From positions 62,001 to 126,000 of the forward strand of contig CAYFMP010000002.1 in assembly GCA_964344215.1 (NCBI GenBank): 64,000 nucleotides of DNA, in the 5' to 3' direction. This document shows positions 27,685 to 36,686 of the stretch, piece by piece. The translations under genes and the position numbers were made by a program. Every line of letters begins with the position of its first letter. Position 1 is the stretch's first letter. The stretch is from CAYFMP01 sp964344215 (lineage in GTDB: Bacteria > Pseudomonadota > Alphaproteobacteria > Rhodospirillales > Casp-alpha2). Below the pieces are notes generated by a model, which ran no database searches, had not been told where the DNA came from, and worked only from the letters and a program-made list of their open reading frames with translations.

Positions 27685-28761
27685 ATGCGCGACAGAGAGC
27701 GCACCCGAGGCAAAGAAAACGGCTGGTCCGGCAGTCACTCCGGCGGTCACAAGGCGCTGTCGGTCGGCCTGCTGGCGGCGGCGCTATTGGCGGCCCCGTC
27801 CGCCTTTGCGGCTGAATCTTCGGCGGTGGTCGTCATGTACCACCGGTTCGGCGAGGCCAAATACCCCTCGACCAACACCACCATCGAGCAGTTGGAATCG
27901 CATATTCAGGAGCTCGTCAGCAGCGCCTATGCGGTGTTGCCCGTCACCGAAATCATCGACCGCGTAAGGCGTGGAGAATCCCTTCCGGACCGCACCGTCG
28001 GCATCACCGTCGACGACGCCTATCGCTCTGTCTACGAGGTCGCTTGGCCGAGATTTCGCGCCGCCGGGCTGCCGTTTTCGGTGTTCGTTGCCACCGGGCC
28101 GGTCAATCAGGGCTCGAGTACGCATATGACCTGGGATCAGATCCGCGAGCTTTCGCAGGCCGGCACCATCATCGGCAACCACACGGTCTCGCATCTTCAC
28201 ATGACCTCGGCGACGGCGAAGCGCATTCGAAACGAGATCGGCGGCGCCCAAAGGCGCTACCAGAAGGAGCTTGGCCTGACGCCTGGATTGTTTGCCTATC
28301 CCTACGGCGAAGCCAGCTTCAGCGTTACGGAGATCGTCAAATCCCACGGCTTCAAGGCCGCTTTCGGTCAGCATTCCGGGGTGATCGGTAGCATCGGCGA
28401 CGTCTTTTACCTGCCGCGCTTCGCCATGAACGAGAAGTACGGCGATTTGGCGCGCTTCAAGCTCGCCGTCAACGCCCTGCCGTTGCCGGTTTCCGACGTC
28501 ACGCCCTTGGATCATCTGGTCACCAGCCCCAATCCGCCGGCCATGGGGTTCACCGTCAAGCCCGGCATCGAGGGACTCGGCCGGCTCGCCTGCTTTCTCT
28601 CGCATGAGGGCAAAGCGGTATTGGAGCGGCTCGGTCCGGCTCGCATCGAGGTCCGGTCCACGGCCGCGTTCCCGACCGGCCGCACCCGGCTCAACTGCAC
28701 CTTGCCGGTAGGCCAGGGCCGATGGCGATGGTTGGGACGGCAGTTCTACAGGGAGCCCTGA
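27685..28761 (+). CDS. Secreted polysaccharide deacetylase
   Basis: A 358-residue protein. After a charged N-terminus comes a signal peptide (about residues 23-43, ending AFAAES). The NodB homology domain follows: VVVMYHRFG, the metal-binding TVDDAYRS (Asp-Asp motif), NHTVSHLHM (His-x3-His), and FAYPYGEAS. It probably removes acetyl groups from a cell-wall or extracellular polysaccharide in the periplasm. ATG 27685 has GGAGAGG just upstream. It converges on the Bax-like gene with 28 bases between them. Confidence 0.9.
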   Translation: MRDRERTRGKENGWSGSHSGGHKALSVGLLAAALLAAPSAFAAESSAVVVMYHRFGEAKYPSTNTTIEQLESHIQELVSSAYAVLPVTEIIDRVRRGESLPDRTVGITVDDAYRSVYEVAWPRFRAAGLPFSVFVATGPVNQGSSTHMTWDQIRELSQAGTIIGNHTVSHLHMTSATAKRIRNEIGGAQRRYQKELGLTPGLFAYPYGEASFSVTEIVKSHGFKAAFGQHSGVIGSIGDVFYLPRFAMNEKYGDLARFKLAVNALPLPVSDVTPLDHLVTSPNPPAMGFTVKPGIEGLGRLACFLSHEGKAVLERLGPARIEVRSTAAFPTGRTRLNCTLPVGQGRWRWLGRQFYREP

Positions 28762-28789
28762 AGGGCGGCGGCCCCGCCGCCAGGGGAAC

Positions 28790-29842
28790 TCAGATCAGCG
28801 GGCTGTCGCCGGTCTTCGATTGGCTGAGGCGGGCGTCGTCGAGCCGCCGGAGCTTGTTGACGGCGATAATCGAGCGGATGGTCTTGACGTACTTTCTGCC
28901 GCGCTCCGAATAGCTCTTGAGGCCATCGACGAGCTTCATGCCGTCGAGCGGCGTACCGAGGCGGCGAAATTCGGAGCGGGCGTGGCGGAATTTGCGATAG
29001 GCCCGATGGGTGTTGAGGTTGCGCGCGTAAGCGCGGACCGAATCGAGCAGGCTGTCGAAAGTCTTGACCCGATGCGCCTTGCCCGAGTCGCGCTTCAAGG
29101 GAATCAGGCTTCCGGTCCTCGAAAACGTCCACTCGCCAAAGACGGCATTGCCTTCGCGAACGAACCGCGACGTTCCCCAGCCGCTTTCCTCTGCGGCCTG
29201 CGCCAAGGCCAGAGAAGGCGGGATGACGTCGACCCTCTTGACGAGGGCCTCGACGTCGCCGCGATCGACCCGGTAGCGCTCGGCCATGACGATGAGCCAC
29301 AACCGGTCGACGGCGCCGAGGCGGTCGCCGGCCTGCAGGCGCCGGCGCAAGGCCAGGAGCCGTTCCCGGTCGGCCTTGATTTCCTCGTTGGCCTGCAAGA
29401 CCAACGGCAGAATGGATTGGAAGAAAAGCCTCTTGCGCTGCCGGGTTTCCCTTATCCGCGAGAGGTCGGCGGGCAGGCTGGCGACGAACAGCCGCGGCAC
29501 GTCGGCGCCGCCCGACAGCACCGAATCGAGGCTGTAGCCCAGCCTGGTGAAGGTTTCCGACAGGGCGTCCGAAGTGTGCTTGATGGAAACGGTGTGGCCG
29601 CTGTCGATGACCCGTATGGAGAGCGTGCGAATCCTGCCGTCGACGCGAACATCTTCCGTGTTGACGGGAATCAAATTGGCGGCGACGCCGGCGGCCGCCT
29701 CGAAGCCGGTCTCCGGAATTTCGAGCGACGCCTTCGGCGCCGACGGCACCTTGTCGAGAGGCTTCAGAAGGGTTGCGCCGACAACGCCCGCAACCAATCC
29801 GACGGCGACGACGAGCGCGCCGTATTCAAATCGTCGTGTCAT
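28790..29842 (-). CDS. Bax-like glucosaminidase (membrane-anchored)
   Basis: A 350-residue protein with an N-terminal membrane anchor (about residues 8-27). The C-terminal glucosaminidase domain resembles Bax/FlgJ: VIPPSLALAQAAEESGWGTSRF (catalytic Glu region), GNAVFGEWTF, and SVRAYARNLNTHRAY. The middle (about 60-170) is not recognised. It probably cleaves peptidoglycan in the periplasm. A neighbouring polysaccharide deacetylase suggests envelope work for both (inference). Confidence 0.88.
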   Translation of the reverse strand: MTRRFEYGALVVAVGLVAGVVGATLLKPLDKVPSAPKASLEIPETGFEAAAGVAANLIPVNTEDVRVDGRIRTLSIRVIDSGHTVSIKHTSDALSETFTRLGYSLDSVLSGGADVPRLFVASLPADLSRIRETRQRKRLFFQSILPLVLQANEEIKADRERLLALRRRLQAGDRLGAVDRLWLIVMAERYRVDRGDVEALVKRVDVIPPSLALAQAAEESGWGTSRFVREGNAVFGEWTFSRTGSLIPLKRDSGKAHRVKTFDSLLDSVRAYARNLNTHRAYRKFRHARSEFRRLGTPLDGMKLVDGLKSYSERGRKYVKTIRSIIAVNKLRRLDDARLSQSKTGDSPLI

Positions 29843-29958
29843 CTATTTTCCGATTGGCGAAAAGAGGCCGCCTCCCTTAGCCCGCTTTTCTCCCAATGTC
29901 CGAATAACCATGCTTCTAAGTGGTCTTTCCGCAAAGTCCCAAGAGTTGAACCCACGGA

Positions 29959-30054
29959 ACCGGTGGCCGGCTAATTCTTGGCCACGGTGTCTAACACATC
30001 CGTCAGGTGATTTCCAGTTTGCTGCGCTGCAATAATTATCTATTGCGGCGCAGC
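29959..30054. repeat. Two strong inverted repeats downstream of nfuA
   Basis: First: ACCGGTGGCC (29959-29968) with GGCCACGGT (29980-29988), nine pairs and one bulge. Second: GCTGCGCTGCAATA (30021-30034) with TATTGCGGCGCAGC (30041-30054), 14 pairs with one G-U pair or mismatch and a 6-base loop. Neither is followed by a U run. They occupy the 246-base gap between the Bax-like gene and nfuA, which otherwise shows no gene. Confidence 0.5.
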
Positions 30055-30088
30055 ATAAAGGTCAAGCCGCAGGACAAAGGCAATGGCG

Positions 30089-30640
30089 TTATTCGACGGC
30101 CCGCACTTCCGTAACCTCGGGTACGTAGTAGCGGAGCATGTTCTCGATGCCGTGTTTCAGGGTCGCGGTCGAGCTCGGGCAGCCGGCGCAGGCGCCTTGC
30201 ATATGCAGGAAGACGACGCCGTCCTCGAACCCCTTGTAGATGATGTCGCCGCCGTCCTGGGCGACGGCGGGGCGAACCCGGGTGTCGATCAGTTCCTTGA
30301 TCTGGGCGACGACGCCGTCGTCCTCGGCGGCGCCATCGTCGGTACCGGCAACCGCGCCCTCGACGACCGGTCGGCCGGACTGGAAGTGTTCCATGATGGC
30401 GCCGAGAACAAGGGGTTTGAGGATATCCCAATCCCTGTCCCCGGACTTGGTCACCGTCACGAAATCGGAGCCCAGGAACACGCCGACCACTCCATCGGTG
30501 CGGAAAAGTGTTTCCGCCAGCGGCGAGTTGCCACACTCATTCGGTGACGTAAAATTGGCGGTCCCGCTGGCCATGACGGCGCATCCGGGCAGGAATTTGA
30601 GCGTTGCCGGATTCGGCGTGCTCTCGGTCTGAATGAACAT
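30089..30640 (-). CDS. NifU-like Fe-S cluster scaffold/carrier protein
   Basis: A 183-residue protein with an N-terminal Nfu domain (MFIQTESTPNPATLKFLPG, about 1-88) and a C-terminal NifU domain (about 110-180). The NifU domain has the cluster-binding Cys-x2-Cys in GACAGCPSST. It delivers Fe-S clusters to client proteins. The start ATG 30640 opens the conserved sequence. Position next to trpS and murJ is usual in Rhodospirillales-like genomes. Confidence 0.94.
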   Translation of the reverse strand: MFIQTESTPNPATLKFLPGCAVMASGTANFTSPNECGNSPLAETLFRTDGVVGVFLGSDFVTVTKSGDRDWDILKPLVLGAIMEHFQSGRPVVEGAVAGTDDGAAEDDGVVAQIKELIDTRVRPAVAQDGGDIIYKGFEDGVVFLHMQGACAGCPSSTATLKHGIENMLRYYVPEVTEVRAVE

Positions 30641-30739
30641 CTCTGGCCTCCGTCGGCAGACACCTAAGATGGGGAACCCGGCGAGCCGGGTCAAGGCCGG
30701 TCCGAAGGGCTCTCCCTCTTCGAGCGCCCGTATCGGCGT

Positions 30740-31738
30740 TCAGGGGTGAAGGAATCCGACGATGTCCTGAACCTCCCTGAGGATCGGGCCGGAAATCTCC
30801 CGGGCCCGTTCGGCACCGGAGCGCAGGATCGAATCAACATGGTCCGACGCCCCCATCAAACGCCGCATTTCGTCCTGCACCGGCCCCAGCCTGGCGACCG
30901 CGAGATCGGCCAGCGCCGGCTTGAACTCGCCAAATCCCCTGCCGCCATACTCGGCAAGCACGTCCTCGGTTGCGGTGTCGGCGAGGGCGGCGTAGATGCC
31001 GACCAGATTGGCGGCCTCGGGCCGGTCTTCGAGCCCGGCCGGCTCGCTCGGCAGCGGTTCCGGGTCGGTTTTCGCCTTGCGGAATTTCTTGGCGATGGCG
31101 TCGGCGTCGTCGGTCATGGTGATTCTGGAGGCATCCGAGGAATCGGACTTGCTCATCTTGGCGGTGCCGTCGCGCAACGACATGACGCGGGTGGCGGCGC
31201 CGAAGATCAGTGGTTCGACAACCGGGAAGAAGTCGACGCCGAAATCGTGATTGAACTTCTGGGCGATATCGCGGGCCAGCTCCAGGTGCTGTTTCTGGTC
31301 CTCGCCGACCGGCACGTGGGTGCCCTTGTAGACGAGGATGTCGGCGGCCATCAGGTTGGGATAGGCATACAGCCCGACGGAGGCTTTTTCCGCGTTCTTG
31401 CCTGCCTTTTCCTTGAACTGGGTCATCCGGTTGAGCCAGCCGAGCCTGGCTATGCAGTTGAAGATCCAGGCCAGCTCGGCGTGGGCCGAGACTTGGCTTT
31501 GGTTGAAGATGATGTTGCGTTCGGGGTCGATTCCGGCAGCCACCATGGCGGCCGCCACCTCGCGCGTATTGGCCGTGAGCTCAGTCGGCTCCTGCCAGAC
31601 CGTGATGGCGTGCAGGTCGACGACGCAGAAGATGCAGTCGTAATCGTCCTGTAGGCGCACCCAGTTGCGAATGGCGCCCAGGTAGTTGCCGAGGTGAAGG
31701 TTGCCGGTCGGCTGCACGCCGGAAAAGATGCGTTGCAT
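30740..31738 (-). CDS. trpS: Tryptophan-tRNA ligase
   Basis: A 332-residue class I aminoacyl-tRNA synthetase. The HIGH-like motif is GNLHLGNYLGAI near residue 12 and the KMSKS loop is AKMSKSD near residue 196. VGEDQKQHLELARDIA is the usual amino-acid pocket segment. ATG 31738 (MQRIFSGVQPTG) is typical. It follows murJ by 101 bases that contain a candidate promoter. Confidence 0.97.
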   Translation of the reverse strand: MQRIFSGVQPTGNLHLGNYLGAIRNWVRLQDDYDCIFCVVDLHAITVWQEPTELTANTREVAAAMVAAGIDPERNIIFNQSQVSAHAELAWIFNCIARLGWLNRMTQFKEKAGKNAEKASVGLYAYPNLMAADILVYKGTHVPVGEDQKQHLELARDIAQKFNHDFGVDFFPVVEPLIFGAATRVMSLRDGTAKMSKSDSSDASRITMTDDADAIAKKFRKAKTDPEPLPSEPAGLEDRPEAANLVGIYAALADTATEDVLAEYGGRGFGEFKPALADLAVARLGPVQDEMRRLMGASDHVDSILRSGAERAREISGPILREVQDIVGFLHP

Positions 31739-31793
31739 GGAGGGTCCCCGCACTGGCCGCCGGTCATCCCGGCTCTCGAATTAAAGGCGCCGC

Positions 31794-31822
31794 TTTATCG
31801 CCCGCCGCGCCTTAGGGGTCAA
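31794..31822 (-). promoter_or_regulatory. Putative trpS promoter overlapping a short stem after murJ
   Basis: Minus strand: TTGACC (31817-31822), 17-base spacer, GATAAA (31794-31799). The spacer and flanks also form a stem AAGGCGC/GCGCCTT followed by only three Us, which could be a weak murJ terminator. The predicted start lies about 50 bases before the trpS ATG. Confidence 0.4.
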
Positions 31823-31839
31823 GCCGCATGGCCGGCCGC

Positions 31840-33393
31840 TCAGGCCACATCGCCGGCCCTGTACAGGCTGCCGAGATCGCGCCAATGGGCGGCGCCGAAG
31901 ACTTGCGCCAGAAAGGCGAAGACGCCGAGACCGCCGATCACCAGGACCGCCAAACCGACGATCCGTTCGGCCTGCGAGCCGGCCCAGTAGCCATCGAGGC
32001 CGCTTGCCGCCACCCACAGCGCCACCGCCATGCCGAGACTGGCGGCCAGCGTCCGCGGCAGCCGCCGGATCAGCCTTTCATCTGCGCTCAGATGGCCGCG
32101 GCGATACAGCAGCACCGCCAAACCGACGGCGTTCATCCAGGCCGACAGGGAGGCGGCGAGGGCGATCCCGACATGTCCCCAGAACTGCATGAGGATGAGA
32201 TTGAGGACGATGTTGGCGAGCATCGCGGCGGCGGCGATGCGGACCGGCGTGACGGTGTCCTCGCGGGCGAAGAAACCGGGTGTCAGAACCCGGATCAGGA
32301 CATAGGCCGGCAGGCCGGCGGCGAACGCCGTCAGCGCCGCCGCCGTCGCCCGGCTGGCGGCCGGGTCGAAGGCGCCGCGCTCGAACAGGACGATGATGAT
32401 CGGCTCGGCGATGACCATCAGGGCGGCTGCCGCCGGCAGCGTCAGCAGCAGCGAGAACTCGAGGCCGCGGTTCTGGCTGTGGCCGGCGGCCGCGGCCTGA
32501 CCGGCCTTGAGCTGGCGCGACAGCAGCGGCAACAAAGCGGTGCCGACGGCGACCCCGATCACGCCCAAGGGCAGCTGGGTGACCCTATCGGCGTAGTAGA
32601 GATACGAAACGGCGCCGTCCGAAACCAGCGAGGCGAGGATGGTGGCGATCAGCAGGTTGACCTGATAAAGGCTGGCCCCGAACACCACCGGCAGGATGCG
32701 GCGCCCCAACAGACGCACGCGCGGGCTCAGGCGCGGCCGCACGAACCCGACCGGGACGCCGTCGCGGCGGCAATGGTAGGCCAGCCACAGAAACTGGACG
32801 ATGCCGGCCGCCGCCACCCCCCAGGCCAGGGCGTGGCCGGCGGTTTCGGCGTGTGGGGCGTAAATGAGAACGAAGGCGATCAGGGTGACGTTGAGGAGGA
32901 TCGGCGTGGCGGCGGCGGCGGCGAACCGGCCGATCGAATTCAACACGCCCGATTGCAAAGACACCAGCGAGATGAACAACAGATAGGGAAAGGCGATACG
33001 CGACAACTCGGTAGCCAGCTCCATTTTGCCGGCGACCGCGTCGAAGCCCGGCGCCAGCACGTACATGGCCCACGGCATGGCGATTTCGATCAGCCCGACG
33101 AAAATCACCAAGATCAGGGCCAGCACCGAGAACGCCTGATCGGAAAATGCCTTGGCTGCGGTCCGGCCGTCGGTCTCGATCAGACCCGAGTAGATCGGCA
33201 CGAAGGCGGCGGCGAAAGCCCCTTCCGCGAACAGGCGGCGGAACAGATTGGGAAACCGGAAGGCGACGAAGAACGCGTCCGCCGTCGTCCCGGCGCCGAG
33301 GACGGCTGCAATCAGGATATCGCGTATAAACCCCAAAACGCGGCTGAGCATGGTGTAGCCGCCGACGGTGGCGATCGAGCGCAAGAGAGCCAT
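31840..33393 (-). CDS. murJ: Lipid II flippase MurJ
   Basis: A 517-residue inner-membrane protein with about 14 predicted membrane segments of the MOP exporter superfamily. It begins MALLRSIATVGGYTMLSRVLGFIRD and has FRFPNLFRRLFAEGAFAAAFVP near residue 50, the family signature. It moves lipid II across the membrane for peptidoglycan synthesis. ATG 33393 follows a GAAGG site; a TTG four codons earlier is less likely. It lies between glnD and trpS, the standard order. Confidence 0.96.
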   Translation of the reverse strand: MALLRSIATVGGYTMLSRVLGFIRDILIAAVLGAGTTADAFFVAFRFPNLFRRLFAEGAFAAAFVPIYSGLIETDGRTAAKAFSDQAFSVLALILVIFVGLIEIAMPWAMYVLAPGFDAVAGKMELATELSRIAFPYLLFISLVSLQSGVLNSIGRFAAAAATPILLNVTLIAFVLIYAPHAETAGHALAWGVAAAGIVQFLWLAYHCRRDGVPVGFVRPRLSPRVRLLGRRILPVVFGASLYQVNLLIATILASLVSDGAVSYLYYADRVTQLPLGVIGVAVGTALLPLLSRQLKAGQAAAAGHSQNRGLEFSLLLTLPAAAALMVIAEPIIIVLFERGAFDPAASRATAAALTAFAAGLPAYVLIRVLTPGFFAREDTVTPVRIAAAAMLANIVLNLILMQFWGHVGIALAASLSAWMNAVGLAVLLYRRGHLSADERLIRRLPRTLAASLGMAVALWVAASGLDGYWAGSQAERIVGLAVLVIGGLGVFAFLAQVFGAAHWRDLGSLYRAGDVA

Positions 33394-33492
33394 GGGCGCC
33401 TTCAATAACCGGTTTTTGTGGCGTCGAAAAGGCGGCTTGCAAAGCTCCTGCTGGCTGGCTGTTGCTTTCTTGCCGGCTGTTGCTTTCTTATC

Positions 33493-36466
33493 TTAAGAGA
33501 CGGCGCGGCTGGAGTCGGATGCGTTTTCGAGCCCGGCCGGACCGGCGGACGGCGCCGTCTCGTCGGGTCCGGATGTCTTGTCGGCGCCGCTGGAGATCGC
33601 TGCCAGCAAGTGCTGGCGCAGTGTCTGCAATCTGGTTTCGCTTTCGACCTTCATGCCGAACACGTTCTTCACGTAGAACACGTCGACGACACGCTCGCCG
33701 TAGGTCGAGATATGGGCGCTCGAAATCTGCAGGCCGTCCTTGGTGATCGCCGAGGTGACGTCGTGCAGCAGGCCCGGTCGGTCGCGGCCGTTGATCTCGA
33801 TCACCGTATGGGTGTTGCTGGCCCGGTTGTCGATGAGGACCCTGGGCGGCACCTCGAACACCTGGGTGCGACTGGGGATGGCCTCACTCTGCGCCTTGGC
33901 GAACTCGCGCTCCAAACGCAGCCGGCCGCGTGCCGCCTCTTCGATGCGGCGTTCGAGCCGCTTCAAGCGCTCCCGGTCCGAGAAGGCGCCGCCCTGGGCG
34001 TCCTGGATGGTGAAGGTGTCGAGCGCCATGCCGTTGGCCAGCGTCAGCACCTTGGCGTCGACGATCGAGGCGCCGCTCAACGCCATGGCGCCGGCGATGG
34101 CGGCGAACAGGCCGGGATGGTCGGGCGCATAGATCACGATTTCGCTGACCCCGCGCTCGGCCTCGACACGGCTCTCCACATGGAGGTCGAGGGCCTGTTG
34201 TTCGGCCTCGCGGATCAGCTGGGCGTGGCGCAGATGGGTGTCGGCATCGACCGCCAGCCAGTAGTCGGCATGGCCGCGCCCGATATGCGCCTCGATCTCG
34301 TCTGCCGGCCAGTCGCCGAGCCCCTCGCGCACTCGGCAGATAGCCTGTTCGACCCGCTCGGCCCGGCGTTCCGCCGGCACCCCGCCGGACATCGTTTCCT
34401 GGGCGCGCCAGTAGAGTTCTCTGATGAGGCCCGCCTTCCAGGCGTTCCACACGTTGGGGCCGACCGCCCGGATATCGGCGACGGTCAAGATCAGCAGAAG
34501 CCGCAGGCGTTCCGGCGACTGCACCAACTCGACGAAATCGCTGACCGTCTTGGTGTCGTGGATGTCGCGCTTGAACGCGGTCCGGCTCATCGACAGGTGG
34601 TGCAGAACCAGCCAGGCGACGGTCTCGGTCTCCCAGTCGTTGAGGCCGAGGCGTGGACCCAGCTTGTTGGCGATCTCGGCGCCCAACTCGGAGTGATCGC
34701 CGCCGCGGCCCTTGGCGATGTCGTGAAGCAACACGGCGAGATAGAGGGCTCGGCGGGACTGGATTTCATCGATCACCGAACACGAAACCGGGTGGTCGGC
34801 GGCCAGCCGGCCGGTCTCGATTCCGTTGAGCACGCCGATGGCGCGGATGGTGTGCTCGTCGACCGTGTAGACATGGTACATGTCGTACTGCATCTGGGCG
34901 ACGACGCGGCCGAAGTCGGGAATGAAGCGGCCGAATACGCCGGCTTCGTTCAAGCGCATCAAGGCGATTTCGGGCTCCGGCCCGGTCAGGATTTCCATGA
35001 ACAGGCGGTTGGCCTCGGCATCGGCCCGCAAGTCCTCGTCGATCAGGTTGAGGTTCTGTGTAATCAGCCGCAGGGCGTTGGGATGAATGTCGAGGGCGTT
35101 GGCCTGGGCCAGGTGAAATAGTTTCAGCAGCTTCGCCGGATCGTCTCTGAAATCGTCGCGGCCGGTGACGTTGAGACGCCCGCCCTCGATACGGAACCCT
35201 TCGACCTCCCGTTTGCCGAACCGCAGGTTCGACAGCCACGTCGCGGTCCGACCCTTGGTATGTTGTTCCTCGAGGACGGCGCACAGCACGCGGGTCAGGT
35301 CGCCGACCCCTTTGGCGACCAGGAAATAGTGCTTCATGAAGCGCTCGACGCCGCGGATGCCGGGGCGGTCCCTGTACCCCATGCGCCGCCCGATCTCCTC
35401 CTGGACGGTGAAGGTCAGGCGCTCTTCGGGGCGATTGGCGATGTAGTGGAGATGGCAGCGCACGGTCCACAGGAAGTTCTCGGCCCGGGCGAAACGCCTG
35501 ATATCGGCGCCGGTCAGAACGCCGGCCGCCTTCAACTGCTCGACGCCGTCGACCCGATAGAGGTACTTGGCGATCCAGAACAGGGTNNNNNNNNNNCGGT
35601 CCAAAGGAAGTTGGCGGACTTGGCGAACTGTCGGGCGTCCGTGGCGGCGAGGACGTTCTTTTCCACCAGGTCCTTCATGTCCTCCACCTGGTAGAGGTAC
35701 TTGGCGATCCAGAACAGGGTCTGCAGGTCGCGTAGCCCCCCCTTTCCCTCCTTGATGTTGGGCTCCAGCACGTAACGGGTGTCGCCCATGCGTTCGTGGC
35801 GGTCGTCGCGCTCGCCGAGCTTGGCCTCAACGAATTCGGGCCCCGATCCGGACACCACCTCGGCGCCGAAACGCTTTCTGAATTCGTCGAACAAATCCGG
35901 ATTGCCCCATAACCAGCGGGCTTCCAGCAGGCTGGTGCGAATCGTCATGTCGTCGCGGGCGAGGCGGATGGTTTCGTCGACCGAGCGGGTGGCGTGGCCG
36001 ACCTTCAGCCCGATGTCCCACAGCATATAGAGGGTGAACTCGACGATCTGCTCGGAGTGGGCGGTCAGCTTGTAGGGCNNNNNNNNNNCAGTAGGCACAT
36101 CAGGTCGATGTCGGAGAACGGCGCCAATTCGCCGCGGCCGTAACCGCCGGTCGCCACCACCGCCATCTGCTCGCCGGTCGTCGGGTTGGCCGTCGGGTAA
36201 ACGCGCTGCTGGGCGAATTCGTGGATGGTGCGGACCATCTGGTCGATCAGGTAGGCGTTGGCCGACGTCGCCTCGCGTCCGGAAATGCCGTCGTCTTCGA
36301 AGCGGCGGCGGACCTCGGCCCAACCGCGCTGGTGGGCGGTCTTGAGGATGTCCAGGACGCGGCCCTGGCTGTTCGGCGTGTAGCCCGACCACTCGACGAG
36401 CTCGTCGAGCTCGTGCGTCAGAGCCTTGCGGTCGATAATCCGGCGCGGTTTGGGTATGTCGGCCAT
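33493..36466 (-). CDS. glnD: [Protein-PII] uridylyltransferase/uridylyl-removing enzyme, split by two assembly gaps
   Basis: GlnD senses glutamine and (de)uridylylates PII proteins. Visible parts in order: the nucleotidyltransferase start with GGYGRGELAPFSDID, its C-terminal part PYKLTAHSEQIVEF through LEARWLWGN, and the HD domain with DEHTIRAIG and LHDIAKGRGGDHSELG. Two ACT domains follow (about EIVIYAPDHPGLFAAIAG and TVIEINGRDRPGLLHDV). N runs at 36079-36088 and 35587-35596 break the frame. The first join loses nothing if one shared G is removed. At the second, a 41-codon segment is present twice in diverged form. The gene is probably intact in the organism. The ATG at 36466 opens MADIPKPRRIIDR. 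Confidence 0.93.
35587..35596. other. Assembly gap inside glnD with duplicated flanks
   Basis: Ten Ns. The 124 bases on each side (35463-35586 and 35597-35720) encode the same GlnD segment, from TLFWIAKYLY to NFLWT, with equal length but about 23 of 41 identical residues. Two alternative sequences of one region seem to have been joined end to end. Confidence 0.85.
36079..36088. other. Assembly gap inside glnD, probably of zero length
   Basis: Ten Ns. Read on the minus strand, the left side ends in codons for DLMCLL and the right side starts G-CCC-TAC-AAG. Removing the Ns and one shared G gives CLLPYK, the expected GlnD sequence, in frame. Confidence 0.7.
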
Positions 36467-36686
36467 GACCGCTCCTATATAACGATGGCTCTCCCGGCAT
36501 CCAAGCGCGAATGGATCGTCGCGCCGTTCGGGCGCCGTTCCCACCGATGGAAACCTTGCCGGCATAGGGTCATCGTAAAATCCTTATAAGCAAGCCCATG
36601 CCTTCTGCCGTCGACGCGCCGACACGGACTTCAAGATTAAGATCACTCTGTATACATTATTATTCCGCCTTGCCATCTCAAGCGGT

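Noticed and set aside
31828..33408. 526-codon open frame on the plus strand antisense to murJ
   Set aside because: Low-complexity Gln/Arg/Asp composition produced by complementing membrane-protein codons; murJ on the other strand is certain.
33418..35121. 567-codon open frame on the plus strand
   Set aside because: It runs antisense through glnD, is rich in Arg/Gly/His as expected from GC-rich antisense frames, and shows no domain.
35463..35720. True internal tandem duplication in GlnD
   Set aside because: Both copies have identical length and end points directly at an N gap, which fits an assembly artefact better than biology.
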